From assembly GCA_022710975.1 (NCBI GenBank), contig JAKLGA010000006.1, positions 124,001-188,000 of the forward strand: a DNA stretch of 64,000 nucleotides. The letters are read 5' to 3'. The number at the start of each line of letters is the position of its first letter. Position 1 is the stretch's first letter. The position numbers were made by a program, and so were the translations under genes. The DNA comes from Myxococcota bacterium (lineage in GTDB: Bacteria; Myxococcota; B64-G9). The notes under the pieces were generated by a model. The model was not told where the DNA came from, did no database searches, and saw only the letters and a program-made list of their open reading frames with translations. This document shows, piece by piece, positions 16,632 through 25,029 of this stretch.

Positions 16632-18220
16632 TGGCCGTGCTCGTCATCCTGCGCGGGCTCGGGCGGGCTGCGCAGACGCTCGCCGCCTGGCGAACCCAGC
16701 TGGCGCCGCGCGAGCCGCTGCTACTGGCCCCCGCGCGGGGCGCCTCGGCCGAGCTCGGGCGGGGGCTGCGCAGGCTGGCCGCGGGCCTGCCACGGACGGA
16801 GGTGGTCGGAGGCCGCCCACTTGGTCTGCGCTCGGCGCCGGGGCGACACCTCCTGGTGGTGGATGGCCGGCACGAGCCCGTGGAGGGGGCGCTCGAGCGC
16901 TTGCGCCAGGCCCTGCGGGCGTCCCCGCGCTCGGATTGCCTGCGGTTCCCGGAGGGTTCCGAGGATCCCGCCTTCCCCTGGGGCCAGCGTCGGTTGTTCG
17001 GCGTGCCGCTGAGAGCGACCCCGGGCGCCCCGCTGGTCCTGTCCCCTCGGTTGTTGCGCACCATGCCGTGGCGCGCCTGGCTCGAGGCCTTCCAGGGCTC
17101 CGGCGAGGAGGCCTGGCTGGCGATCGAGAGGACCGGCGGGGGGACGTGGTTCCCGTGGCCGCTCCTGCGCCCCGGGCCAGCGCGCGGGGGCGCCGCGGCC
17201 CGCCGCGCGCTCGCGCGCTGGATTCGTGAGCGCCGCCTGGATGTGCAGCTGGTCGGCGGCGGGCGGGAGCTCGAGGTCCGCGCGCGCCGCCCAAGGGGGA
17301 TCGACATCGAGCTCACCAACCGCTGCAACTCGCGATGCTCGTTCTGTCCCCGCGACAGGTGCCGTCGCACTGGAGACATGCGGCCGGAGATCTTCGAGCG
17401 GGTCCTCGAGTTCATCCGTGAGGAGCCCATCGGGACGATCTACTTCATCGGCCGCGGTGAGCCCCTGGTCCATCCGCGCTTCCTCGACTACGTCCGGCGC
17501 ATCCGCCAGCGCTCCGGCATCCACTTCGAGGTGTTCACCAACGGCCTGGCGCTCACCCCCGAGCTGGTGGACGCGCTGGCGCGGCTGAATGATCCCGAGC
17601 TCGACATCGCCATCAACGTGAGCCTCCACAGCCTGCGCGCGGACACCCACCACCGCCTGACCGGCGGCGACCTGAGCCGGGTGGCCGCCAACCTGCGCCA
17701 CCTGCAGACCCGCGCCGCGGACCTGAGGGTGAGCTACGCCTTCGTGACCAGCAAGATCAACGAGGCCGAGATGGCGGTCCTGCGCCGGCACCTCGATCGG
17801 ACTGGCAACACGGCCTGGGACATCTCGCTGGTGTACAACAAGGGCGGCCTGGTGCCGCCCGGACCGCTGTTCGATGACGAGTTCTACCGGCGGCAAGCCA
17901 ACTGGGATCCGACGCGGGCCGAGGCCGGCGTGGGACCGTGCTGGTACTCCTACTGCGGCGCCTACTACTGGGTGAACTATCGGGGCGAGTTCACGCTGTG
18001 CCACGACGACTACCTGGACGAGACCATCCTGGGGCGCGTGGGCCGGGAGGGGTTGGCGGACATCGATCGGCGGGTGGAGGAGATCGCCGCGAACGGGGGC
18101 GCGCCGCGCTGTCGGCGCTGCACCAAGCGCCTGCGCGAGCTCCACCATGGCGAGAACCGCGAGAGCGTGGCGCAGGTGAAGGACCGCTTTCGGCCGGGCC
18201 TGGCCGGGTCGTCGCCATGA
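16628..18220 (+). CDS. Radical SAM protein with unknown 220-residue N-terminal domain
   Basis: 530 residues; starts at tandem ATGs, the first overlapping the preceding stop. Residues 1-220 form a domain I do not recognise (AVLVILRGLGRAAQTLAAW, RHLLVVDGRHEPVEGALERL, HLL/VVDG hinting at an alpha/beta fold). Then CNSRCSFC (Cys233, 237, 240), IGRGEPLVHP (GRGEP instead of GGEP), INVSLHSLRADTHHRLTGG. The C-terminal part has CWYSYCGAYYW, FTLCHDDY and CRRCTKR, a SPASM-like arrangement. It overlaps the following wHTH-radical SAM gene (ATGA). The SPASM-like end suggests a peptide or amino-sugar substrate, but this is open. Confidence 0.82.
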   Translation: MMAVLVILRGLGRAAQTLAAWRTQLAPREPLLLAPARGASAELGRGLRRLAAGLPRTEVVGGRPLGLRSAPGRHLLVVDGRHEPVEGALERLRQALRASPRSDCLRFPEGSEDPAFPWGQRRLFGVPLRATPGAPLVLSPRLLRTMPWRAWLEAFQGSGEEAWLAIERTGGGTWFPWPLLRPGPARGGAAARRALARWIRERRLDVQLVGGGRELEVRARRPRGIDIELTNRCNSRCSFCPRDRCRRTGDMRPEIFERVLEFIREEPIGTIYFIGRGEPLVHPRFLDYVRRIRQRSGIHFEVFTNGLALTPELVDALARLNDPELDIAINVSLHSLRADTHHRLTGGDLSRVAANLRHLQTRAADLRVSYAFVTSKINEAEMAVLRRHLDRTGNTAWDISLVYNKGGLVPPGPLFDDEFYRRQANWDPTRAEAGVGPCWYSYCGAYYWVNYRGEFTLCHDDYLDETILGRVGREGLADIDRRVEEIAANGGAPRCRRCTKRLRELHHGENRESVAQVKDRFRPGLAGSSP

Positions 18221-19530
18221 TGCGCGCGCCACTGCAGAACGACCTGGAGCCGTTGCTCCTCGAGGCTGGCCTCTCCCCGGCCGGCGTCGAGGTGCTCTTG
18301 AACCTGGCGCTCGGCCCAGCCCGCGCGGAGGATCTCGCGCGCCACGCGAAGCTCCTGCCGGCGGAGTCCATCCAGGGTTGTCTCGAGGAGCTCCGACGGC
18401 GAGGCCTGCTGGGTGCGACCACGCTGCCCGACGGCCGGCTGGAGCTGGTCGGGGCGGCGGAGCTCGGCCACGCGCTCGGCGCTACCGCCGGCGGACGCCT
18501 CGCGCTGCTGGTGAGCCGCGCGCGGCAGGACCACGTGGGGGGGCTGAGCCTGAACCCTGGCCTGGGGCGCGTGGCCGCGCTGGCGGCTCCCTTCGCCGAG
18601 CGATTGCCTCGCCTGGCGGAGCGGCTCCCGCAGGTCGAGGTCAAGCTGCAGACGGTCTGCAACCTGCGCTGCCTGTACTGCTTCATCCGCCGGGATCCGG
18701 CCGATGGCCTGGACGCCCAGGCCGCCCAGACGGCGCTGGAGAAGGCCCGCGGCAGCGGCTGCCAGCGGCTCATCCTGACAGGTGGCGAACCCACCCTGCG
18801 CAAGGACCTCCCGGCGCTGATCGCGACCGCTCGGCGGCTCGGGTTCGAGGACGTGCAGCTCTTCAGCAACGGGCTGATGTTCGCCTACCGGGGCCTGGTC
18901 GACGCCTGCGTGGCGGCGGGCCTGACCTCGCTGGTGCTGCACGTGTCGTCGTTCGACCCAGCCGTGTACCACCGCTTGACGGGGCGCGATCTCCTGGCCC
19001 AGGTGTTGGCCGCGATGGAGAACCTCGCCCGCCACCCGCATCTAGCGATCGAGGTGATCAGCGTGGTGAACCGGCTGACCGTCGCCGGCATGCCGGGCAC
19101 CATCCGGAGGACGAGGGAGTGGCAGCGGCAGGCCGGCTTCCGCTGGTTCGCCAACCAGATCCCTTTCTGCTGCGTGTACTCTTCCTCCTGGGACAATCGG
19201 GACGAGGTCCTCATGCCCATGCCCGAGAGCCTGGAGGCGGTGGGGCAGATCATCGCGGCCGAGGGAGGCTCCCGCTGGCCGCTCCTGTTCATGGGCTATC
19301 CGCTCTGCATCCTGCCCGGGTGGGAGGCGCACGCCTTCGATCTGTACGCCACCCTGGCCAGGGTGCTGCTCCCCAGCCGCGAGGTCGACACCACCTTCCT
19401 AGACACGATGTTCGTCAAGCCGAGCCGCTGCAGGCGCTGCCGGCACGAGCCCTACTGCGTCGGGCTGTCGCGTGGCTACGCCAGGATCTTCGGCGTGGAC
19501 CTGCTCGCGCCCTCGGAGCGCGCGCCGTGA
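18217..19530 (+). CDS. Winged-helix-like plus radical SAM protein
   Basis: 437 residues; starts at tandem ATGs overlapping the previous stop. Residues about 8-85 resemble a TrmB/MarR-type winged helix (GVEVLLNLALGPARAEDLARHAKLL, then a predicted recognition helix and wing with TTLPDGRLELVG). Radical SAM core: CNLRCLYC (Cys148, 152, 155), ILTGGEPTLRK, SNGLMFAYRGL, and a C-terminal CRRCRHEPYCVGLSRGY. In RiPP maturases a winged-helix recognition element at the N-terminus binds a leader peptide; here it could equally bind DNA. No peptide precursor is seen nearby. Overlaps the GT4 gene (GTGA). Confidence 0.8.
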   Translation: MMRAPLQNDLEPLLLEAGLSPAGVEVLLNLALGPARAEDLARHAKLLPAESIQGCLEELRRRGLLGATTLPDGRLELVGAAELGHALGATAGGRLALLVSRARQDHVGGLSLNPGLGRVAALAAPFAERLPRLAERLPQVEVKLQTVCNLRCLYCFIRRDPADGLDAQAAQTALEKARGSGCQRLILTGGEPTLRKDLPALIATARRLGFEDVQLFSNGLMFAYRGLVDACVAAGLTSLVLHVSSFDPAVYHRLTGRDLLAQVLAAMENLARHPHLAIEVISVVNRLTVAGMPGTIRRTREWQRQAGFRWFANQIPFCCVYSSSWDNRDEVLMPMPESLEAVGQIIAAEGGSRWPLLFMGYPLCILPGWEAHAFDLYATLARVLLPSREVDTTFLDTMFVKPSRCRRCRHEPYCVGLSRGYARIFGVDLLAPSERAP

Positions 19531-20594
19531 AGCCGCTCCGCATCCTGGCACTGTTCGGTGACGGGGGACAGCAGATCGGGCGGGAGTCGAGGGCGGCGAG
19601 CCACGAGGTTCGCTTCGCCGCCGGGTGCCTGGATGATCTGCTCACGCGCGGGCCGGGCGTCACCGGCGTCCGCCGGGAGATCCTCGAGCAGGCCCTGGCC
19701 GACATCGAGGGCGCCGATGCGGTGTTCTCCGACAGCGCCGAGATGGTGCTGCTGCGCTACGTCCGCTCCCGGCGCGGGCTGCCGCCGAAACCGTGGCTGG
19801 TCAACGAGGTCGATGGCCTCACGCAGGCGCAGGAGGTCCGCGCGTTCGTCCTGCGGCACTACGGGGAGGACCCCCTGCCCGAGGCCCTCACGGCTCCGGA
19901 GGTGACCTGGTTCACCATCGTGCCCGGACGCGCGGACTTCTATCGGAGCGTCGGGCTGTGCCCCGAGCGCCTGTTCCACCTGCCCATGGCGCGCGCCTCC
20001 ATCGAGTTCTTCTTCCCCGACCTGGTCGCCAGCCAGGATCGGCACCTGGCCGCGCTCGGATCGCGGCAGCGCGAGGGGCCCGTCGAGGGCATCCTGGCGC
20101 TCGGCTCCCATGCGCGGGACTGGGCCACGCTGGCCGAGGCGTTGAGCGAGGCCGGGCTCCGGGCCGAAGTCATCTGCAACCTGGCGCAGCTCGGAGAGCA
20201 TCCTGCCGGGCCGATCCTCTGGCGCGGCTCGCTGCCCGCCCCGGACTACCTGCAGGCCATCGCCCGCGCGGCCGTGGTGGTCTTGCCGCTCCGCGAGGAG
20301 GGCCGGGCGGCGGGGCAGATGAGCTGTGCCCTGCCGATGCGCATGGGCAAGGCCATCGTCGCGAGCCGGCTCCCGGCGCTCGACCAGCACATCGAGGACG
20401 GGGTCACCGGGCTGAGCGTGACGCCGGGCGATCCCGCCGCGCTGGCCGCGGCCCTGGGGCGCCTGCTCGCCGATCGGGCGCTGGCCGGCCGGCTCGGGCA
20501 GGAGGCCCGGCGGCGAGAGGCCGAGCTCTCCCGGGCGGCCGCCGCGACCCTGGAGCGCATCCTCGCCCGCCTCAGGGCTCAGAACAGCGTGTAG
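19527..20594 (+). CDS. Family 4 (GT-B) glycosyltransferase
   Basis: 355 residues; GTG at 19527 overlaps the preceding stop. The C-terminal half carries the GT4 pattern: GILALGSHARDWATL, LPAPDYLQAIARAAVVVLPLREEGRAAGQMSCALPMRMGKAIVAS, DHIEDGV-type segment (HIEDGVTGL), and a closing helical pair. The family transfers sugars from NDP-donors with retention. Its operon with a nucleotidyltransferase (15903) suggests that the activated sugar made there is used here. The last 16 bases overlap the 3' end of the convergent DUF5989-like gene. Confidence 0.83.
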   Translation: MKPLRILALFGDGGQQIGRESRAASHEVRFAAGCLDDLLTRGPGVTGVRREILEQALADIEGADAVFSDSAEMVLLRYVRSRRGLPPKPWLVNEVDGLTQAQEVRAFVLRHYGEDPLPEALTAPEVTWFTIVPGRADFYRSVGLCPERLFHLPMARASIEFFFPDLVASQDRHLAALGSRQREGPVEGILALGSHARDWATLAEALSEAGLRAEVICNLAQLGEHPAGPILWRGSLPAPDYLQAIARAAVVVLPLREEGRAAGQMSCALPMRMGKAIVASRLPALDQHIEDGVTGLSVTPGDPAALAAALGRLLADRALAGRLGQEARRREAELSRAAAATLERILARLRAQNSV

Positions 20595-20827
20595 AGCAGG
20601 GGGCCCGCGCCAGAAGCGGCCAGCACCAGGAAGAAGCCGAGCAGCGCGAGCGTGAGCACCAGCGGCAGGAGCCACCACTTGCGGGTGCGGGCGAGCCAGG
20701 AGAGCACCTCCCGGGCCAGCGATCTCCGCGGCGCGCTCGCCCGGGCGCGAAAGTCCGCGGCGCGATCGCCCGGGGTCGGGCGATCCCCGGAGGGCCGGGC
20801 GCCGGGTGGGGCTGAGGTCGGATCCAT
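20579..20827 (-). CDS. DUF5989-like small membrane protein (SxtK-like)
   Basis: 82 residues. A basic amphipathic N-terminal half, then RKWWLLPLVLTLALLGFFLV (one membrane segment) ending in PLLYTLF. This matches the DUF5989 family, found beside SxtI-type carbamoyltransferases. It is the third member of the set with the genes at 20852 and 21284. Function in the family is not established to my knowledge. Its 3' end overlaps the GT4 gene on the other strand. Confidence 0.82.
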   Translation of the reverse strand: MDPTSAPPGARPSGDRPTPGDRAADFRARASAPRRSLAREVLSWLARTRKWWLLPLVLTLALLGFFLVLAASGAGPLLYTLF

Positions 20828-20851
20828 GCTGGGAACAGCATACCCCGAGGC

Positions 20852-21220
20852 TCAGTACAGGCGGAAGGGTTGTTCGGGATCCTCCCCCTGCTCGAGATCC
20901 TCCCAGTACGAGGCGGTGTCAGGTCGCAGGCGGCGGCCCAGGGTGTCCCGGCCGAGCGCGCGCAACACCAGGGCCAGGGGAGTGAGCAGGAGGTAGAAGA
21001 CCAGCCCGAGCAGCAGGGCGGTCAGCGCCAGGCCGAGCGGTCGCGCCACCCAGCGCATGCCGCGCAGGATGGGCGCGCGCGTGGCCGGGGCGAGCGCCAG
21101 GCTGAGGCCGAGGCAGGCGGGCAGGGCCGCGGCGGCCACGGCCACGCCGGCCGAGCCCCAGGTGCTCCAGGCGAGCGCGGCCAGCAGGCCTGCGACGACC
21201 AGCAGGCTCAGGCTGGCCAC
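20852..21220 (-). CDS. SxtJ-like membrane protein
   Basis: 122 residues from a GTG at 21220. Several membrane segments (residues 1-45 and 62-90), LTPLALVLRALGRDTL, and a C-terminal DTASYWEDLE tail as in SxtJ, a small membrane protein linked to saxitoxin-type carbamoyltransferases. The frame stays open 17 codons further, to a CTG at 21271 that is 7 bases from a GGAGG site overlapping the upstream gene end; that longer form (adding DETRSSRRAPRALEVL) looks like the natural cytoplasmic N-terminus and may be the real one. Third base usage fits its neighbours. Confidence 0.8.
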   Translation of the reverse strand: MASLSLLVVAGLLAALAWSTWGSAGVAVAAAALPACLGLSLALAPATRAPILRGMRWVARPLGLALTALLLGLVFYLLLTPLALVLRALGRDTLGRRLRPDTASYWEDLEQGEDPEQPFRLY

Positions 21221-21283
21221 CAGGACCTCGAGCGCGCGCGGCGCGCGTCGGCTGGAGCGTGTCTCGTCCAGCGGATGCCCTCC

Positions 21284-23122
21284 TCAGTCGAGCGGGAAGC
21301 CCGCGCCTGGTCCTCCCGGGCTGGGTCTGGCGGAGGCAGCCTGATCGGCCTTCAGCAGGACGTGCTCGCCGATGACCAGGGCGTCCATGTCGGTGGCCAT
21401 GAAGCAGCGCCAGGCGTCCCCGGGCGAGCAGACCACCGGCTCGCCTCGCACGTTGAAGCTGGTGTTGATGAGCAGCGGGCAGCCGGTCTGCCGCGCGAAC
21501 TCGCGCAGCAGACGTTCGAAGCGTCCGTGCCGAACCGGATCGACGGTCTGGATGCGGGCCGAGCCATCGACGTGGGTCACCGCGGGGATGTCCGAGCGCG
21601 GCGTGCGCAGCAGCTCCAGGCCCTGGCGCGTGGCCGCGTCGGCCGGGAGCGGGAGACGATGGGCCTCCGCCACCTGGGTGACCAGCAGCATGTGAGGGCT
21701 CTCACGGATCCGGCCCAGAGTGAAGTACTCCGCGGCCCGATCGGCCAGCACGGCCGGGGCGAAAGGGCGGAAGGATTCACGGAACTTGATCTTGTGGTTC
21801 AGCCGGGCCTGCATGTCCGCGTGCCGCGGGTCGGCCAGGATGCTGCGAGCGCCCAGGGCGCGTGGTCCGAACTCCATCCGGCCCTGCATCCAGCCCACGA
21901 CCAGCCCTGAAGCCAGCAGCCGGGCGACCTCCTCGAGCAGGCCGTCGGCCTCGGCTCGGTGTCGGTAGCGCGCCCCGGCAGAATCGAGGAAACCTCGCAC
22001 CTCCAGGTCGGAGTACTCGGGCCCGAGCCAGGAGGCACCCTGAGACCCATGCGGGTCTGGGAGCCTGGGCCGATCCAGCAGCGCGTGCCAGATGTACAGG
22101 GCGACGCCCAGCGCGCCACCCGCGTCTCCGGCCGCGGGTTGGATCCAGATCTCCTCGAACGGGCCCTCCTGCGCCAGGCGGCCGTTGGCCACGGCGTTCA
22201 GGGCCACGCCGCCCGCCAGGCACAGGCGGCGCTGGTGGGTCATCCGCTGGACGTGCCGCGCAGCGCGCAGCAGCACCTCCTCGCACACGGCCTGGATGGA
22301 CGCGGCCAGGTCCATCTCGCGCTGGGTGAGCGCCGCCTCGGGCCGGCGCGCGGGTCCGCCGAACAGCTCGTCGAACCTGCGCGAGGTCATGTGCTCCGAG
22401 TGGTGGAAGCAGAAGTAGGACAGGTCCAGGCGGAACGAACCGTCGGGCTTGAGGTCGAGCACCCGCTCGAGGATGAGGCGGGCGTAGGTCGGGCGGCCGA
22501 AGGGTGCCAGGCCCATGAGCTTGTACTCGCCCGAGTTGATCTTGAAGCCGCAGTGGTGCGTGAAGGCCGAGTAGAGCAGGCCCAGCGAGTGGGGAAAGCG
22601 CTGCTGCTGCGACAGGCTGATTCGGTTGCCCGACGCCGTCCCCCAGCAGGTCGTGGCCCATTCTCCCACGCCGTCGAGCGTCAACACGGCGGCGTCCGGG
22701 AAGGGCGAGGGGTAGAAGGCCGAGGCGGCATGGGACAGGTGGTGGGAGCCGAAGATGTAGCGCTTGCGGCTGGCGAGGCCCAGGCCGGCGTCGAGGCACG
22801 CGCGGATGTGGAGCCGCCTCCGTAGCCAGAGCGGAGCGTACCGCAGGAAGGTCCCCATTCCGCGGGGAGCCGTCGCGAGGCTGGTCTCCAGCAGGCGCTC
22901 GAACTTGGCCAGGGGCTTCTCGTAGAAGCCGACGTAGTCGATGTCCTCGGGGCGCAGCCCAGCCGTGCGCAGGCAGGCGGCGATGGCGGCGCCGGGGAAG
23001 CTCGCGTCGTGCTTGATCCGGCTGAAACGCTCTTCCTGGGCCGCGGCGGCGATGCGGCCATCCAGCACCACGGCCGCCGCTGCGTCGTGGTAGAAGGCCG
23101 AGATGCCCAGGATCGCGGTCAT
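21284..23122 (-). CDS. Carbamoyltransferase (NodU/CmcH/SxtI family)
   Basis: 612 residues from ATG 23122. N-terminal YrdC-like/ASKHA half with ILGISAFYHDAAAAVV, EERFSRIKHD, SHHLSHAASAFY (metal-binding His) and LTLDGVGEWATT; C-terminal half with MEFGPRALGARSILADPR, KFRESFRPFAPAVL and LLINTSFNVRGEPVV. The family moves a carbamoyl group from carbamoyl phosphate via carbamoyl-AMP to a hydroxyl or amine of a small molecule or sugar. With the SxtJ- and DUF5989-like genes it forms the SxtI-J-K type set. It implies that the island product carries a carbamoyl group. Confidence 0.93.
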   Translation of the reverse strand: MTAILGISAFYHDAAAAVVLDGRIAAAAQEERFSRIKHDASFPGAAIAACLRTAGLRPEDIDYVGFYEKPLAKFERLLETSLATAPRGMGTFLRYAPLWLRRRLHIRACLDAGLGLASRKRYIFGSHHLSHAASAFYPSPFPDAAVLTLDGVGEWATTCWGTASGNRISLSQQQRFPHSLGLLYSAFTHHCGFKINSGEYKLMGLAPFGRPTYARLILERVLDLKPDGSFRLDLSYFCFHHSEHMTSRRFDELFGGPARRPEAALTQREMDLAASIQAVCEEVLLRAARHVQRMTHQRRLCLAGGVALNAVANGRLAQEGPFEEIWIQPAAGDAGGALGVALYIWHALLDRPRLPDPHGSQGASWLGPEYSDLEVRGFLDSAGARYRHRAEADGLLEEVARLLASGLVVGWMQGRMEFGPRALGARSILADPRHADMQARLNHKIKFRESFRPFAPAVLADRAAEYFTLGRIRESPHMLLVTQVAEAHRLPLPADAATRQGLELLRTPRSDIPAVTHVDGSARIQTVDPVRHGRFERLLREFARQTGCPLLINTSFNVRGEPVVCSPGDAWRCFMATDMDALVIGEHVLLKADQAASARPSPGGPGAGFPLD

Positions 23123-23156
23123 GGTGGCTGCCCTTGCGAGGATCTCACGGCGTAGG

Positions 23157-23185
23157 ATAATAACAGCCCACTGGCCCACGGCCAA
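23157..23185 (-). promoter_or_regulatory. Promoter of the carbamoyltransferase operon
   Basis: On the minus strand: TTGGCC (-35, 23185-23180), 17-base spacer, TATTAT (-10, 23162-23157). On the plus strand an overlapping TTGCGA-N18-TAATAA (23134-23163) could serve the gene at 23212. Confidence 0.55.
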
Positions 23186-23211
23186 CCGCGGCCTGCCGCC
23201 ACGGAGGCGGG

Positions 23212-25029
23212 ATGTTCTCGTCGGGCTCCTTCAGCCTGTGGATCTGCCAGGGAGCCGTCCTGGGCGCCGTGGCGCTCGGCGTGGTGGAGGCCACGCGCGC
23301 TGCCCGGGCGGCGCCGCGACAGGCCGCCCGGCTGCTGCTGCTCGCGCTCGCCGTGGCTGGCCTGGCGCTCCTGGTGCGCATGGCGGCGCCCTGGGGGCCG
23401 CACGTGGCCAGCGGCAGGGATGTGCTGTACATCGACACCGCCATCCTGGGTGACCACGGCCCGCAGGCACCCTTGCTGGTGGCGTGCTTCGCCTGGCTGG
23501 GCTGGCTGTCCGATCCTCTGGAGGGGCTGGTCTGGGGCCAGCTGCTCTGCGGGACCCTGGGCTGCGCGCTGCTCGCCTTGCTGACGTGGCAGCTCACGCG
23601 AGATGCGGTGGCGGCCTGGGCCGCTGGCCTGCTCACGGCGGGGCTGGTGGCGCTGGCGCGGGTCGACGCGAGCCCGTCGACCCTGCCGGCGCTGCGGTTG
23701 TTCCTGCTGCTCGGGCTGGTGCTGGCCGCCAGGTACCGCAGCTGCGGATCGAGGTGGAGCCTGGCCGGTGCCATCCTGGCGCTCGTGGCCGCGAGCCACG
23801 GCCGCCTGGAGGCGCCGCTGCTGGCCGGCCTCGCCTTCCTGTGGGTGCTCGTCGATCCCGGCCCCCGGCCGGTCCAGGCAGCGCCGCCCGCGGTGCGGCC
23901 CTGGTGGCCTGCCGGCCTGATGCTCGGGGTGGGAATGCTCGGCCTGCTGCTGGCCCACCTGTCCGCGGTCCTGCTGTGCCTGGCGCTGGGTGTCTGGCTG
24001 TGGCGGCGCCACGGTCGCGGACTGCTCCGGGTGGAGCTGGTCGCGGGGGGCGTGGCGCTCGCTGGCTTGCTCCTGTTCCGCTTGCTCTCCGTGGTGGAGG
24101 TCGATCGGGAGACCTCGAGCCGATTCCCGGTCGCGTTCATGTTCCTGGTCGGGCACCTGAACATCCTGCTCGCGGATCCGCTGCTGTGCAGCCCGGTCGT
24201 GCTGGCCGGGATCGTCCTGGGGTACCTGCGCGCGCGCGCCGCGTCTCTGGAGCTGCGGCGCTACCTCACCTTCGTGGCCTGGCCGACGTTCGTCTTCTAC
24301 CTCCTGTTCATGGGAGACACCTCGGCGCGGATCAAGCTGCAGGGGCTGGGCATCATGCTGCTCGTGCCCGTCGCCGGGCTCGGCGCCAGCGTCTGCCTCG
24401 ACTGGCTGGTGGCCCGGGTGAGGCGGGTGCCGCGCGCCGCCTGGATGGCCATCCTCGCTGCCAGCGCGACCCTGGTGACCGCACCCCTGGCAAGCGCGGC
24501 GCTGTCGGTCGAGACGACGTTGCAGCAGGAGTACCGATTCTGGCGTTCGCTGGAGGGGCGCATCCCTCCGGGCAGCACGCTGTGGGCGCCCGCGGCTGAT
24601 TCCCGCAAGACCCTGGTGGTCCCTCCCCGGGTGCTGCAGCAACGGCTGGGGATCACGGTGCGGACCGTGGGGGCCGAGGAGCCGCTGCCCGAACAGGCGG
24701 GTAGCCTGGTCTACCTCAGCGCTGGCTGCAGGCGCTACAACGATGGGTATCCATTGCCAGGCCTCGGCCATTCGTTGACCGACGAGGTCAGGGGCCGCGG
24801 CTGGAGCTGGTGGCAACTGGTGCTGCGCTTCGCCTGGGACAAGAACACGGCCATGGAGGGGATCCTCGACGAGCTGACCGTGCTGCCCTGGGAGGAGTGC
24901 CAGCGCTGGCTCGAGGGTGGACGCCTCGAGCCCCGCTGGACTGCATGGTCCCGGCGTTCCACCTACGAGGGGCGCTTCCTGCCGGCCGAAGCCGCGGAGT
25001 TCGGGGTGTTCATGGTTCGTTCGCGTTGA
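23212..25029 (+). CDS. Polytopic membrane protein, possible glycosyltransferase of the GT-C type
   Basis: 605 residues, with about ten hydrophobic segments from residue 10 to 430, then a soluble C-terminal domain of about 170 residues. After the second segment lies DTAILGDHGPQAP, in the place where GT-C enzymes (GT39/PMT-like) put a catalytic acidic loop. That makes a lipid-linked sugar transferase possible but not shown. GGAGG site just before the ATG. Divergent from the carbamoyltransferase operon; its last 20 bases overlap the convergent SGNH gene. Confidence 0.6.
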   Translation: MFSSGSFSLWICQGAVLGAVALGVVEATRAARAAPRQAARLLLLALAVAGLALLVRMAAPWGPHVASGRDVLYIDTAILGDHGPQAPLLVACFAWLGWLSDPLEGLVWGQLLCGTLGCALLALLTWQLTRDAVAAWAAGLLTAGLVALARVDASPSTLPALRLFLLLGLVLAARYRSCGSRWSLAGAILALVAASHGRLEAPLLAGLAFLWVLVDPGPRPVQAAPPAVRPWWPAGLMLGVGMLGLLLAHLSAVLLCLALGVWLWRRHGRGLLRVELVAGGVALAGLLLFRLLSVVEVDRETSSRFPVAFMFLVGHLNILLADPLLCSPVVLAGIVLGYLRARAASLELRRYLTFVAWPTFVFYLLFMGDTSARIKLQGLGIMLLVPVAGLGASVCLDWLVARVRRVPRAAWMAILAASATLVTAPLASAALSVETTLQQEYRFWRSLEGRIPPGSTLWAPAADSRKTLVVPPRVLQQRLGITVRTVGAEEPLPEQAGSLVYLSAGCRRYNDGYPLPGLGHSLTDEVRGRGWSWWQLVLRFAWDKNTAMEGILDELTVLPWEECQRWLEGGRLEPRWTAWSRRSTYEGRFLPAEAAEFGVFMVRSR

